DNA of 64,000 bases from Cantharellus purpuraceus (taxonomy: Eukaryota > Basidiomycota > Agaricomycetes > Cantharellales > Hydnaceae): NCBI GenBank assembly GCA_025174535.1, contig JALBUN010000049.1, positions 1,550,001 to 1,614,000 on the forward strand. Reading direction: 5' to 3'. This document shows, in pieces, positions 1 to 11,045 of the stretch. The position numbers and the translations under genes were made by a program. The number at the start of each line of letters is the position of its first letter. The stretch's first letter is position 1. The notes under the pieces were generated by a model. It worked only from the letters and a program-made list of their open reading frames with translations. It was not told the DNA's origin and searched no databases.

Positions 1-368
1 TGCATGTTATATTGTTCTGTGATGCTATTGATGAAGACTGGCTGTGATATGTGTATCGTACCGGCATTTCAATTGCGTTCGATCTTTATGCCTAGTAGAT
101 GAACAGGCTCACCCATATCTGGTATCTTGAATAGCCTGCCTATATCCCTCACCATTCTTTCCATCAATTCCGTTGAGTCCACCATGAGTAACCCGTCATC
201 CACATACCACCCTGTGATCTTGAGTCCTCCATTTTCATTGGATCGAAAGTACACTGTCTGGTCTGCTTCTCCGGGTTTGAATCCAAGCTTCGATAACTCG
301 TTCCGAAGTTTTTGATGCCATACATGCCCTGACTGTTTCAGTCCATAGAGACCCTTATTGAGTTTACA
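1..368 (-). pseudogene. Ty1/copia reverse transcriptase fragment
   Basis: The minus strand encodes part of a copia-type (RVT_2) reverse transcriptase. The motif LNKGLYGLKQSG is followed by the catalytic-region motif WYVDDGLLM and then GEPVHLLGIKIERN. The reading frame is open over about 100 residues. It is cut on the right at 368/369 by a terminal-inverted-repeat element and runs off the window on the left, so gag, integrase and LTRs are not visible. This is a relic rather than a host gene. Confidence 0.85.
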
Positions 369-811
369 ACGCTTGTTCAGAAATACATCAAATATGTATA
401 TACAACCCATTTCCTCAAATTTTATATAATATACTTATATTAAAACATATTTTGACATGATTCTCAAAAACAAATTTTTTTTTTTTTTTCATTTACCAGT
501 GGCAGCTGCTTCAAGGGAATATTCTACTCCTGCTACACTTAATTTCTTTCACTCATTCTTTCTTGTACTATACTGGTCAAATAATCTAATGTACCTTGAA
601 TCCTCACCTGGTATTTGTATATCTAAATATTCTATATTATACCAATAAAATTAGTATATATATTACTGTTATATCCATATAAATAATTATGTTCATCCAT
701 AACAAACATCTTATCTTTTAAAGTTTATTAAAATATGAAATATATATTTATATTTATAAAAATTTAAGATATCCAAAAAAAACTTGGATATCTGAAATCT
801 TTAAAGATATC
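369..811 (+). mobile_element. Truncated small TIR element (MITE-like), copy 1
   Basis: It begins with ACGCTTGTTCAGAAATAC, the same terminus as the complete copies at 9284-9847 and 32642-33244, and follows the 32642 copy closely. It is AT-rich and has no transposase. It breaks off at 811 where the 1.43-kb repeat starts, so the right inverted repeat is missing. It interrupts the copia fragment to its left. Confidence 0.75.
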
Positions 812-2243
812 TGTTTTGGAACCCGCAAAATTATGGTGTTAGGGCAAACTCTAAATCACCACAATTCCGTGAATGAACAGCTGAGAAGAATATCAAACCC
901 TGCTGCAGCACAACTCCAGAAACGATTTAACGTTTGTACTTTGGTTACAATCCTTTGTATTGGTCAATGCAGACTATACGCAGAAAGGTAATACGTTTCT
1001 TAGCAGCAAGAAATGAATAAGACTTCCAGAGTCTAGAGTTCACGGACGCTTAGGGGTCCAGATATTCCAAAAAGAGGGGAATGCACTTAGAGGCTAAAGG
1101 AAGTAGGTGGATGAATCCAACCGTCCAACCAGTGGCACTCAGAAGCGGGTAACAGCAATGTGTGAAGTAGTCTAGCAACTGCTTCACACGAGTTCAAGCT
1201 TCTAATGCTCTGCAAAGGCAGTACACACTAGTTACTTAAACAAGAGCACTAATGGCAGGACTATCGACAGACAATCTCACCCTGTAGATTCGTAGTCACG
1301 TGAGGCAGATACTACACTCACGCCCAAAGCAGGAATATCACTACTTCGAGTGCAATCAAGTACAGTTACACAACTGTAAAAGATCCTTGAACTGGTAATC
1401 AACAGTTACTGAGATAGAGGATGACACTGTATGTCACTCTAGTCACACTGGTGTGCAGAAGATGGGTAGAATGTGATGATATCTTCTTCTTTCAGAGGCA
1501 GAATGGCCTCCTTATATATTGTATTTACAGGGGCTGACTAATGCTTCTGGAATATTCTACCTATTAATAGATGGAAACTACTGGAAGGTAGTGGAAGGTG
1601 GAAGAAAGGGGTAGAATATTCCAAGCCAATCACAGGATCTGATCACAGCACTAACACTGATCAGGAGCTGAATAATGGTTCTGGAAAGTTCTATCTAATA
1701 ATAGAGGGAAACAGCTAGAATGTTATGGAAAGGGGTAGAATATTCCAAGGCAATCACCTGATTTGATCACCCATCAGCTGATCTGATCCCTGAGCTAGGC
1801 ACTGATCAGGCAAAAAGAAGGGTGTCCACCCTGTTTTCTGCACTGGTTTGGACAGCCATGGATAGCCACATGTCATGTGATGATCTCTATGGAAAATAGT
1901 GCCCTGAGAGGCTGTGGTTGTTAAGTTACAGAATATTTATTGATCAGAGACATCTGAGCTTGAATTCAGGCCAAATGCCTGGTCCAAAAGGGGAGAGGCG
2001 GCTGCGCAAAGGTTTGTGGGCGCCTATGGGTCCACAACTGTAGCACAGCAGAAATAAATGATTCTGAGCTGAGTTCTGCATGGAATATTCCTGAAAAAAT
2101 ATGGAAAAATAGAGAATATTTGAATAAGTCCATTCCAGGTACAAGCATCAAATATATGTGGATATTTAGGAATGGAAAAGCAAAGAATAGCACATTGGTG
2201 CTGCATAAATGGAATTTGATAGGGAAAAGGTGGTTCCCATACA
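812..2243 (-). repeat. 1.43-kb dispersed repeat, copy A (LTR-like)
   Basis: This is one of three copies, with 38750-40181 (same orientation, same 1432-bp length, roughly 98-99% alike by eye) and 11046-12294 (opposite orientation, shorter and diverged). On the minus strand it runs from TGTATGGGAACC to GGTTCCAAAACA, which are TG...CA ends with imperfect inverted termini, as in a long terminal repeat. A TATA-like element lies on the minus strand near 1520. No matching 5-bp target duplication is seen (ATATC left, GATTG right). It could be a solo LTR or part of a non-autonomous element. Confidence 0.6.
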
Positions 2244-2351
2244 GATTGGGGGAATCACTCTCCCAAAGAACATACTGAACTAGAGCTTGTGCTCTGGTTT
2301 GGGTGATTGGGAGGCATCACCTCTGATTGTGCTGCCATTTTAGAGGAGTTT
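2244..2351. other. Left flank of the chromovirus insertion
   Basis: This short stretch lies between repeat copy A and the chromovirus. Its last five bases, AGTTT (2347-2351), are duplicated at 8720-8724. Read across the insertion it joins the copia 3' sequence at 8720, so it is probably copia-derived, but no motif is visible in it. Confidence 0.5.
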
Positions 2352-2654
2352 TGTCAGGGTTCAAATAAGTCATATTCTATTTTTAGTATTTTCTCTTGAC
2401 ACCCCTATCAGCGCAGCCTGTCAGGGTGCGTCTCCCCTGTTTCATTGCCCCTATCACTTCCCCTATCCTTCCTCCCCTATCTTGGTTCTCCTATCTGTCT
2501 CCATCATTTAGTATAAAGACTCGCCTTGGTGCAGTGTGATCCCCTCAGCTTGATCTCTGAGGATATCCACTGTACCAGCTGGCATTATTTCTTATCGGCT
2601 CTCACTTATTGAGTATCTTGTTGTTGTGGCCTCGTCATCAGCGTCGCCCTCACA
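2352..2654 (+). repeat. 5' LTR of chromovirus
   Basis: 303-bp LTR with TG...CA ends. It contains a TATA-like AGTATAAAG near 2513. Compared with the 3' LTR and the solo LTR at 36207-36568 it lacks a 59-bp block starting GTAAGT and ending CCAG. Its CpG sites have decayed relative to the solo LTR, for example ATCCACTG where the solo copy keeps ATCCGCTG. Confidence 0.92.
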
Positions 2655-2722
2655 GAAGATCAAGCTCATAAGACAACCCCACACCTCATAACACTTTCCC
2701 TATTAACTACTTCACCAATACC

Positions 2723-3865
2723 ATGACTGATCAGCTCCCTGAAGCCTATTAAGACACTCTAGGTGAAAGTGGTGGCTTTCTGCGAGCGTTGTTCAACACC
2801 CAGGCGCAGCAGCTCCAGCAGCTGCAACTCCAGAACCAGCACCTCCAGAGCCAGTTCACCAATGTCCAGAACAACCTAGCAGATGCTGCCACTGCTGCCG
2901 CCATCGCTGCAGCACAGACCATCTCTCAGACCACCTCATTTCCCACACCTTCTCCTACATCGTCATCCGTTCGCCCAATAAGGGCAGCTGAACCAGCCAA
3001 ATTCAATGGAGATCGTGCAGAGATGGAAGGTTTCATTCGCTCTATCAGGCTTGCCATTGCAGTCCAGCCTACATCTTTCCCAGATGAGCGGACCAAGATC
3101 CTCTATGCCCTCTCTTTTATGACAGGAGGTTCTGCTGAAGTATGGGCGCACAATGAGACACAGGCAGTCATTGACAGGACCTCACCGCTCTCCACCTTGG
3201 AGGAATTCATTAAGCAGGTGGAGAACGCTTTTGGGGACCCTGACCGCTCTCGAACAGCACAAACAAAGTTACACGATCTTAGGATGACACCTGGCATGTC
3301 AGCGGATGAATACACGGCACAGTTTGAGATACTAGCAGGAAGGACTGGGTTTAATGATGCAGCACTGGAAGATGCCTATGCCCGAGGGCTCCCTGCAATG
3401 ATTCTTGACAAGATCCATGCACAGCCATCCCTCCCATCCGATCTCAAGGCATGGAAGGAAGCGGCCTGTCAAATTGACCACAACCACCGTCGTCTTCTAG
3501 AAGTGAGACGTGCTCAGACTTCCCTCACTCCTGTCCGCTCTACCCCATCCCGCCCTCACAGCACTCCAGTCATCTCTGTACCAACTACCTTGGCAACCTC
3601 TAATGGTGCTGCACCTATGGATATTGACTCCAACCGCCATCGCATTGAGACTCGGACGTGCTATAACTATAGAAAGCGTGGCCATATATCCCCAGCATGC
3701 CCTGAACCACACAAGGAATGTATCCGAGCTGATCTCACACAAACAGCAATTGCAGGCATGATATCAGAGCCAGTAGCAGCTGCACTGAAGGCCAAGGAAG
3801 AAGCGCAGAAGGCAGTAATTCCAAAGCAAGAGGAGAAGCAGGATTTTCAGGCCAGTCAGCAGTGA
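2723..3865 (+). pseudogene. gag: Chromovirus gag
   Basis: The first ATG (2723) is followed after nine codons by an in-frame TAA at 2750-2752. The frame is then open to the TGA at 3863-3865. A Gln-rich N-terminal part (about residues 25-45) precedes a Retrotrans_gag-like domain, with motifs such as FIKQVENAFGDPD and MSADEYTAQFE. The C-terminal zinc knuckle is damaged: the expected CX2CX4HX4C reads CYNYRKRGHISPAC, with the second Cys replaced by Tyr. Pol follows in the -1 frame, overlapping the end of gag, which suggests frameshift expression in the live parent. Gag forms the virus-like particle of the family. Confidence 0.85.
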
Positions 3866-6800
3866 AGAGCATGCCCTGCCTGACAAACTGGTTTTCAGTT
3901 CTTGAATCATGTACTGTAGGGCTCACAAGCGATATGTTACACGCACACTCCCTTGTCCATCAGACTGAAACCAAAACAGCCATGCCTGAAAACCCTTCTC
4001 AACTTCCAGCTAAACATGATGACCCTCCTCGTCTCTACCTTCGATCTGCAGACATCCGTCGATGTACAAGAATTCCCATGAAAATCCACTCAGTAGACAC
4101 TGGATACCCTCTAGCCGTGGATGCACTCCTCAATAGTGGTGCTACAGGAATGTTCATTGATGCAGAATATGTCAAAGCAGAGAAACTTCGAACACGCCCT
4201 CTACCACGTGCCATACCTGTTTATAACATTGATGGGACCCCAAATGAAGCAGGTTCAATCAAGGAAGAAGTCGATCTCATCTGCACATATGGGACCCATA
4301 CTGAACATGCCACATTTTCAGTCACAAGCCTGGGAACCTTTGGCATAATTGTTGGGCACACCTGGCTTGTGAAGCACAACCCAGAGGTAGACTGGCGTAC
4401 AGGAAAGGTACAGATGACTCGCTGCCCTGATTCATGTGGAGAAGTACCAGAACACAAAGAGCATTTGCTTGGTACAACTCCTTCAAATGGCAAGAACTCA
4501 CACAGGCAACCCCAGTACGAGGGAGACTGAACATTTGTTATCTTTGTAGAAGAAGACTTGGAGAATATCTATGCTGGTTCAGTTTCTCAACAGCTCGCAC
4601 AGAAGGCTGCAGAATCTACTCCAGTCAAAACCTTTGAGGAGATTGTCCCAAAGGCGTACTGGGGATTTAAGGATGTTTTTGCAAAGGAGTCCTTTGACCA
4701 ACTTCCACCTCAAAAACTGTGGGACCACGCTATTGAACTCACTCCAGGAGCGCAACCCTTCAGCACAAAGGTCTATCCAATGTCCCCAAATGAGCAGAAG
4801 GAGTTGGACGCATTCCTTGAGGAGAACCTACAGAATCATCATATACGTCCTTCCAAGTCACCCATGGCATCCCCTGTCTTTTTTGTGAAGAAGAAGGACA
4901 GTAATCTTCGTTTTGTGCAAGACTACCGCAAGCTGAATGATATCACAATCAAGAACGCCTACCCACTACCCCTGGTACCAGACATCATGAATAAAATTGC
5001 CGCAGCCAATGCCAAGTACTTTACCAAGCTTGACATCCGATGGGGATATAACAATGTGCGTATTAAAGAGGGCAATGAGTGGAAGGCAGCCTTTCGAACC
5101 AATCGTGGTCTATTTGAACCCCTGGTCATGTTCTTTGGTCTCACAAACAGCCCAGCAACCTTTCAGACGATGATGAATGGCATTTTCAAGGAGCTCATTG
5201 ATGATGGCACTATGGTAGTGTTCATGGACGACATCCTCATTTTCACTGAATCCCTAGAACAACACCACACGATCGTGCAATCTGTCCTTGAAATTCTTCG
5301 GGCCAACCACCTGTACCTCAAACCAGAGAAATGCCTTTTCTTGCAACAGAAGGTAGATTATCTTGGATTGATTTTCTCACAGGGACAGGTAGCTATGGAC
5401 CCAGTTAAGGTGGCCGGAGTCAGAGACTGGCCCACACCGCGCAATGTGACAGAAGTCAAATCCTTCCTGGGTTTCATCAATTTCTATCGTCGCTTCATTG
5501 AGGACTTCTCACATATCGCAAAGCCTCTGAATCGGTTAACAAAGGCAGATACACAGTGGTCCTGGATACCTGATGGCCCAGAACAAGAAGCCTTTGATAA
5601 ACTCAAGCAGCTTGTCACATCAACTCCAATCCTTGTCCTCCCAGATCAAACCAAGCATTTTCAACTAGAGACAGATGCTTCAGCATATGCAACAGGTGCT
5701 GTTCTATCTCAACTCTGTGATGATGAGAAATGGAGGCCGGTAGGTTTTGTATCCAAGAGCCTTTCAGATGCAGAGCGCAACTATGCCATCCATGATAAGG
5801 AGTTGCTCTCAGTCATCCGTGGACTAGAAGAATGGCGCCACATCTTGGAAGGGACCAAATACAAGATTGAAATCCTTAACGACCATCAAAACCTCACATA
5901 TTTCCGTACAGCTCAGAATGTCAATCGTCAACAAGCTCACTGGTCACTATACCTTTCTCGTTTTGACTTTGAACTGATCCACCGTCCTGGACGACATTCA
6001 GCCAAACCTGATGCCCTCTCACGATGTGTAGATCATAAGCGGGGGGAGGAAGATAACCAGAACCAGGTTCTTCTTGGCCCGGAGCTGTTCCACATTGATG
6101 CGACATCCACCTATCCAGGGCCAGAAGCTCAAATGATCACAGGAGAAGGAGACATATTCCTGGAACGTGTACGGAACTGCACCAACAGAGATGAAAAGGT
6201 TGTAAAGGCTCTTAAGGAACTTGGTCCCTCTCGGAATTTACGAGGACAGGAATGGACCGAGGAGAATGGACTCATCCTCTATCGTGGCAAGGTATATGTC
6301 CCTCTTGACCCAAAATTGCGCCATGACATTGTAAGGGCACACCACAATACTCACATTACAGGTCACCCTGGTCACTGGAGAACAACAGAACTTGTATCCC
6401 GCAGCTACTGGTGGCCTGGATTTGGACAATACATTGCCAAATACGTCAAGGGATGTGACCTCTGCAATCAGACAAAAACTTTCCCTGCTCCTCCTATGGG
6501 TAAACTCCTGCCTAATCGTGTCCCAGATCGGAGGTGGCAAGTGATATCTGTTGACCTTATTGTAGAACTACCCATCAGCCATGGCTATGATGCACTCCTT
6601 GTTGTTGTGGACCGTCTTTCCAAACGAGCACATGTTATCCCTACCACCTCTGACATCAACTCCATAGGAGTTGCACGACTTTTCTGAGACCATGTGTGGA
6701 AACACCACAGCCTTCCTGAGGAGATCATCAGTGACCATGGCACCCAGTTTATCTCTCAATTTATACACAAGCTCAATAAGCTTTTGGGGATCAAGGTTGC

Positions 6801-7760
6801 AGCATCCACAGCATATCATCCACAAACCGATGGTCAGACGGAAAGGGTCAATCAAGAAATTGAACAATACTTGAGGCTTTTTGTCAATCAGCGCCAGGAT
6901 GACTGGATTGAGTGGGCTCCTCTTGCCGAATTCACATACAACAACCGCATCCACTCCTCCACGCAATCAACCCCCTTCATGCTTGATACAGGCCAACACC
7001 CAAGGCTTTTGGGCTAGAGCCAATCCGAGAGACACGACTTGAAGCACTGGAAGAATTCACTGAGCGTATGGAGACGGCCACCACTGAGGCTCGCTCCACC
7101 CTGGAAAAGGCAGCAGATGATATGGCACGATTCTATGATGCCCATCGGCAAGCAACCCCAGTATACAAACTTGGTGACAAGGTCTGGCTCAATGCACAAA
7201 ATATCACCACCACCCGTCCAACCAAGAAACTTGATCACAAATGGTTAGGACCATATGTGATTAATAAGGTGGTCTCATGAAATGCCTATGGCCTACAACT
7301 TCCCCCAATCTTTGGCTGCACTCATCCAGTGTTCTCTGTTGTCTTACTCCATCCTTATGAAAAGGATCCCATCCCTGAACGCCAGTCATCTCCTCCACCA
7401 CCTCCAGTCATTTGAGATGGAGTACAGGAATACAAAGTTGAGAAGATCCTTGACAGCAGAGTTTTCCGAGGAAGACTGGAATACCTGGTGCGTTGGAAGG
7501 GCTATGGAGCTGCTGACGACCTCTGGATCCCAGCTAAGGATGCCAGTGGGGCTAGAAGGCGCATTGCAGACTTCCATCGGGAAAATCCTGAAGCCCCAAG
7601 GCGTATTTCAGCAGCCACCTATGTGGCTCTTCCCTTCAGACGCTTTGAGAACTTCACAGAACCTCCCAAACAGGTCCTCTTTGATTGGACAGCTGGCAGG
7701 AACCCAACACGTGGTATTGGACACATTTCAGAGCCGCAGAATAGGCACAGTGAAGCTTAG
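3862..7760 (+). pseudogene. pol: Chromovirus pol (protease, RT, RNase H, integrase, chromodomain)
   Basis: Domains in order: aspartic protease (about 4110-4400), reverse transcriptase with VVFMDDILIF (about 5217), RNase H (FQLETDASAYATG, about 5660), zinc-binding integrase N-terminus (HITGHPGH ... CDLC), integrase core (SVDL, ISDHGTQF, QTERVNQE) and a chromodomain near 7430-7600. Breaks: in-frame TGA at 4528-4530, 6685-6687, 7278-7280 and about 7410, and a frameshift near 7010. Each of the four TGA codons can be read as a CGA codon that lost its CpG. The protease active site reads LLNSGATG, so the catalytic Asp is Asn. This copy cannot make active enzymes. The chromodomain in the live parent would target histone marks in heterochromatin. 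Confidence 0.9.
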
Positions 7761-7866
7761 CACTCACCAAATTCATCCATGCCGAAATTCCACTAACTGT
7801 ATATAAGCCAGTGAATCCACTTCCCCTTCCTCAGTAAAACCATCATTGTTCACTACCCAACCCACC

Positions 7867-8304
7867 ATGCCTTACCAGTCTGAATCCACCCCTCTACGCT
7901 CACTCCGTTCCTACCCATCAATCACTTGGTCAGTTGACTCAAGGGATACTGCACGTGCTGTAGAGGATTATAACCTCCCATCTCCACCTCCACAAGTTCA
8001 TTTCCCCTTCTGGCATCGTAATCCATCAAGACACCAGACATACTACATCAGGGACCCTCTATTCATCGGCAACTATGACATACCATACGCCTTCCAAGGG
8101 CTCGCCGGTAAAGTCACCTATGAGGGAGGGGAGATGATACTTGGAGCAGTTTTCAGCACGAACGATCCCATATCCCCCAGAGAGTTCACCATCCCACTTT
8201 ACCCCAAGGCAGAGAAGAGTCACCATCAACACTTGTCATGGGCTCTACTTTGGCAGAGAGTGAGAAGGGACCTTGCAGAGTGCTTCAGGGTGTGTCTCTC
8301 TTGA
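7867..8304 (+). CDS. Third ORF of chromovirus, downstream of pol
   Basis: A 145-residue frame begins at an ATG in good context (CCCACCATG), 68 bp after a TATA-like sequence (GTATATAAG, 7799-7807), which suggests its own promoter. It ends 53 bp before the 3' LTR. There is no signal peptide or membrane segment. By eye it resembles the protein encoded at 35485-35814: both carry a triple-proline block followed by a pattern like Y-I-x-(D/N)-P-(L/I)-F-x4-(D/E)-P-Y-x-F. It is unbroken although pol beside it has several stops, but the short length makes that weak evidence. Function unknown; it sits where env-like or accessory genes occur in other LTR elements. Confidence 0.55.
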   Translation: MPYQSESTPLRSLRSYPSITWSVDSRDTARAVEDYNLPSPPPQVHFPFWHRNPSRHQTYYIRDPLFIGNYDIPYAFQGLAGKVTYEGGEMILGAVFSTNDPISPREFTIPLYPKAEKSHHQHLSWALLWQRVRRDLAECFRVCLS

Positions 8305-8357
8305 GATGGATGGGACAATAGTGCATATCGAGACGACATGCATTAAGAGGGAGGTGA

Positions 8358-8719
8358 TGTCAGGGTTCAAATAAGTCATATTCTATTTTTAGTATTTTCT
8401 CTTGACACCCCTATCAGCGCAGCCTGTCAGGGTGCGTCTCCCCTGTTTCATTGCCCCTATCACTTCCCCTATCCTTCCTCCCCTATCTTGGTTCTCCTAT
8501 CCATCTCCATCATTTAGTATAAAGACTCGCCTTGGTGCAGTGTGATCCCCTCAGCTTGATCTCTGAGGATATCCGCTGTACCAGGTAAGTCCCATGTATT
8601 TATCAGAAACAGCTGTATAGACTGAGGATATCCGCTGTACCAGCTGGCATTATTTCTTATCGGCTCTCACTTATTGAGTATCTTGTTGTTGTGGCCTCGT
8701 CATCAGCGTCGCCCTCACA
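8358..8719 (+). repeat. 3' LTR of chromovirus
   Basis: 362-bp LTR with TG...CA ends, equal in length to the solo LTR at 36207-36568. It contains the 59-bp block 8585-8643 absent from the 5' LTR. The block starts GTAAGT, ends CCAG and repeats about 22 bp of the sequence just before it. Confidence 0.93.
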
Positions 8720-9092
8720 AGTTTGCTAAATGCATCACCTCTGGAGCAGCTTTTAACCAGCCCACCAGGGTTGGTAAGTGAAAGCAGGAGACTCAAGGAG
8801 TCTTCCAAGCAGCTCATAAAGCTGCTAAACACTCTCTTGCTGAGCATTTAGGTCACAATCAACTTAATTGTGAACTCGATCGGGATGCTGTGGTAGCAAT
8901 TGCATCCTCCTCATCCATTCAAGTGGATGAGGATACTGCAACCATGTCAGGGATGACCGAGAGCCATCCCCCTCTGGAGCTGTATGAACAAGACAATCAT
9001 AGGGATACCAACTCATTAGAGCAGCTTCATAAGGAGCTGTATGATTAAAAAAAGTACTGAATGAGATCATGTCTCATTCAAAAAGGGGAGGG
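8720..9092 (+). pseudogene. 3' end of a Ty1/copia element
   Basis: The sequence right of the chromovirus reads as the tail of a copia polyprotein ending in GAGCTGTATGATTAA. It is followed by a purine tract (AAAAAGGGGAGGG) directly before an LTR that starts TGTAAGTG. This arrangement (pol end, polypurine tract, 3' LTR) is typical of copia. The upstream part was displaced by the chromovirus insertion at 8720. Identification rests mainly on architecture, because no catalytic motif lies in this short piece. Confidence 0.55.
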
Positions 9093-9939
9093 TGTAAGTG
9101 TCCAAGGTACTTACTTACTATAGTATATAGTTATATAGCTATAATTAATGTATGCAGCATTCCTTTAAGGAATGCTGTCTTCTTGATAGATATATGCACC
9201 CATAGGGTGCATATGTATAGTTATTACATAAGCCAGTGGACCCAAGTACACATGTGGGTCCACATGTAGTAGAGAGAACTTAGACGCTTATTCAGAAATA
9301 CAACAAATACGTATGTACAACCTATTTTCCTCAAATTTTATACAATACACTTCAATTCAAACTTATTTTCATATTTCAACATGATTCTCAAATTTTACAC
9401 AATATACTAGATTAAAACATATTTTGATATTTTGGCATAATTCTCAAAAATAATTCTTTTTTTCCTGATTTAGTGGTGGCAACTCTCTTGAAGGAACATC
9501 CAAATATCATTGATTCTTTCTTATACAATACTTATAACATAATTTGAACTATCTTTAATCCCCACCTGGTATTTGTATATCTAAATACCCTATATAATAC
9601 CAATTATATTAATACATACATTCCTATTATATCCATGTAAATAATTATGTTCATCTCAACCAAATGTCTTATCTTTAAAAGTTTATTAAAATATAGAATA
9701 TATGTTTATATTTATGAAAATTTCACACATCCGAAATCTTTTAAGATATCCAAATTGTAACTCCCTGGCTTTATGTATCATTGAAATTCTGATGTATATC
9801 TCATATACATCAGAATATTGTATACTGACATGATTCCGAACAAGCGTCTTAGTTAACCACCACACTGTACAACACGTCACACAACCAATATACTTGGTTG
9901 AGTTCTGTGTAACGGTGTGAACTAAGACATCCATTTACA
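9093..9939 (+). repeat. Copia-type LTR interrupted by a TIR element
   Basis: Begins TGTAAGTG at 9093 and ends CATTTACA at 9939, giving inverted ends (TGTAAGTG/TGTAAATG). With the internal TIR element and its duplicated target removed, about 280 bp remain, a normal copia LTR size. A TATA-like region lies near 9120-9140. Confidence 0.65.
9284..9847 (+). mobile_element. Complete small TIR element (MITE-like), copy 2
   Basis: 564 bp with inverted ends ACGCTTATTC...GAACAAGCGT, flanked by a perfect 5-bp duplication CTTAG (9279-9283 and 9848-9852). AT-rich with no coding capacity, so non-autonomous. It is inserted in the copia LTR. Confidence 0.85.
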
Positions 9940-10431
9940 GGGACCTAAGGACAAAGACCACAAGTACTGGTCCTGCCATTGAACCCATTTCTCCCATGTT
10001 GGTTGAGGCCATACAGGACATCAGCCTGCACATGGTGGCTGTTGCACATTGACTGATTGAGGCTTCTGAGCAAGTGAGGGGAACCACAGCAGCTCTCCAG
10101 GACATCGAGGCCCATGTTGGTGAGCTTACTGGGCTGTTCCAAGCATACATGAGGGATTGGAGGTCAGTTCTGCTTCAGAGAGTTGGAGGTATTGGAGATG
10201 GAGGCCCTGTGTGTGGTGAATAATTCTGACTTGGACTTTGCAGGTTCTTGGAGTACATCAGAGAACTACAATGGGTCAGATGATGAGAGGGTGTGGATGA
10301 CAGGAGCAATAAATAGGCTCATCATGGAGATGGAGCCAGAGCTGGAGGTATTGGAGAGGGAAGGGAGTGTGGAGGGAGAGTCAGGAGAGGGGAAATCAGG
10401 GGCTGGAGAATCTGAGGTAGAGAAGGAGTAA
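9940..10431 (+). pseudogene. Degenerate ORF antisense to a chromovirus pol tail
   Basis: A plus-strand frame, open at 10183-10431 with broken frames upstream, ends in an acidic Glu/Gly-rich tail (motifs EPELEVLEREGS, ESEVEKE). It lies tail-to-tail with the minus-strand chromodomain region that ends at 10484. The same arrangement is seen at 37045-37653, where the plus-strand ORF also ends in an acidic tail next to a minus-strand chromodomain. It is probably a decayed copy of that accessory gene. The cysteine cluster is not visible here. Confidence 0.4.
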
Positions 10432-10483
10432 TATAATCAACAGATTGATAAAAATTGACTGATTTTCTTGGCAAATAGTGAAA

Positions 10484-11045
10484 TCAAAACAGTATGAGGC
10501 TGGGTTTATGAAGATAGGCTGTGTGGAAATCAGAGATGATTTCCATCACATGTCCTAGTTCCAAGGCTGGTAGCCAGGAGGTTTCTTCTTCAGTTCCTTT
10601 GTATCCTGCCCACCTGACCAGGTATTGCAGTTTACATTTATGTCTTTTGTCAATCTTGGAGTCCAGAATCTCTGGTATCTCATACTCTAGTTCTCCATCT
10701 ATGATGACAGGAGGGATGGGGTTGGTTCTTGACTGGAGAATGGATCTGGAGTTGAAGGTTTGAGCATGGAAACATGGAAAACAGGGTGAATGGAGTGCAT
10801 GCTTTCTCGAAGATGGAGGGTAAAAGAGTTGGAGCCTGCTTGAGCTATGATTTCAAAAGGACCAAGGTATTTCTCCAATAGTTTCTTGGAAGGTCTTGTG
10901 GTATGGATATTGTCAGATTTGACAAAAACCTTGTCTCCAACCTTGAAGTCTGGAGCTGGGGATTACAATGGTCAGCAGAGGTGGAGTATTGATGTTGTGC
11001 ATCAGAGATGGTCTTTGGAGATGCTGATGGAGTTCATGGAGATCC
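10484..11045 (-). pseudogene. Chromovirus pol C-terminus with chromodomain
   Basis: The minus strand encodes the end of a Ty3/gypsy polyprotein: a post-integrase segment, then a chromodomain containing EYEIPEILDSKID and LQYLVRWAGYKG, ending at the stop at 10484-10486. It is close to the pol tail at 37801-38749 but not identical. The upstream part of pol is missing because the 1.43-kb repeat family (copy C) begins at 11046. Confidence 0.8.

Larger units (their letters stand above)
2352..8719 (+). mobile_element. Complete Ty3/gypsy chromovirus with target duplication
   Basis: The element is bounded by related LTRs (2352-2654 and 8358-8719) with TGTCAGGG...CCCTCACA ends. It is flanked by a perfect 5-bp duplication AGTTT at 2347-2351 and 8720-8724. 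Order inside: gag, protease, reverse transcriptase, RNase H, integrase, chromodomain, then an extra ORF. A purine-rich tract (AAGAGGGAGGTGA) sits just before the 3' LTR. The coding region carries several stop codons, one frameshift and altered catalytic residues, so this copy is dead. The LTRs differ by only a few substitutions plus a 59-bp segment, so insertion was fairly recent. It landed in an older copia element. Confidence 0.95.
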
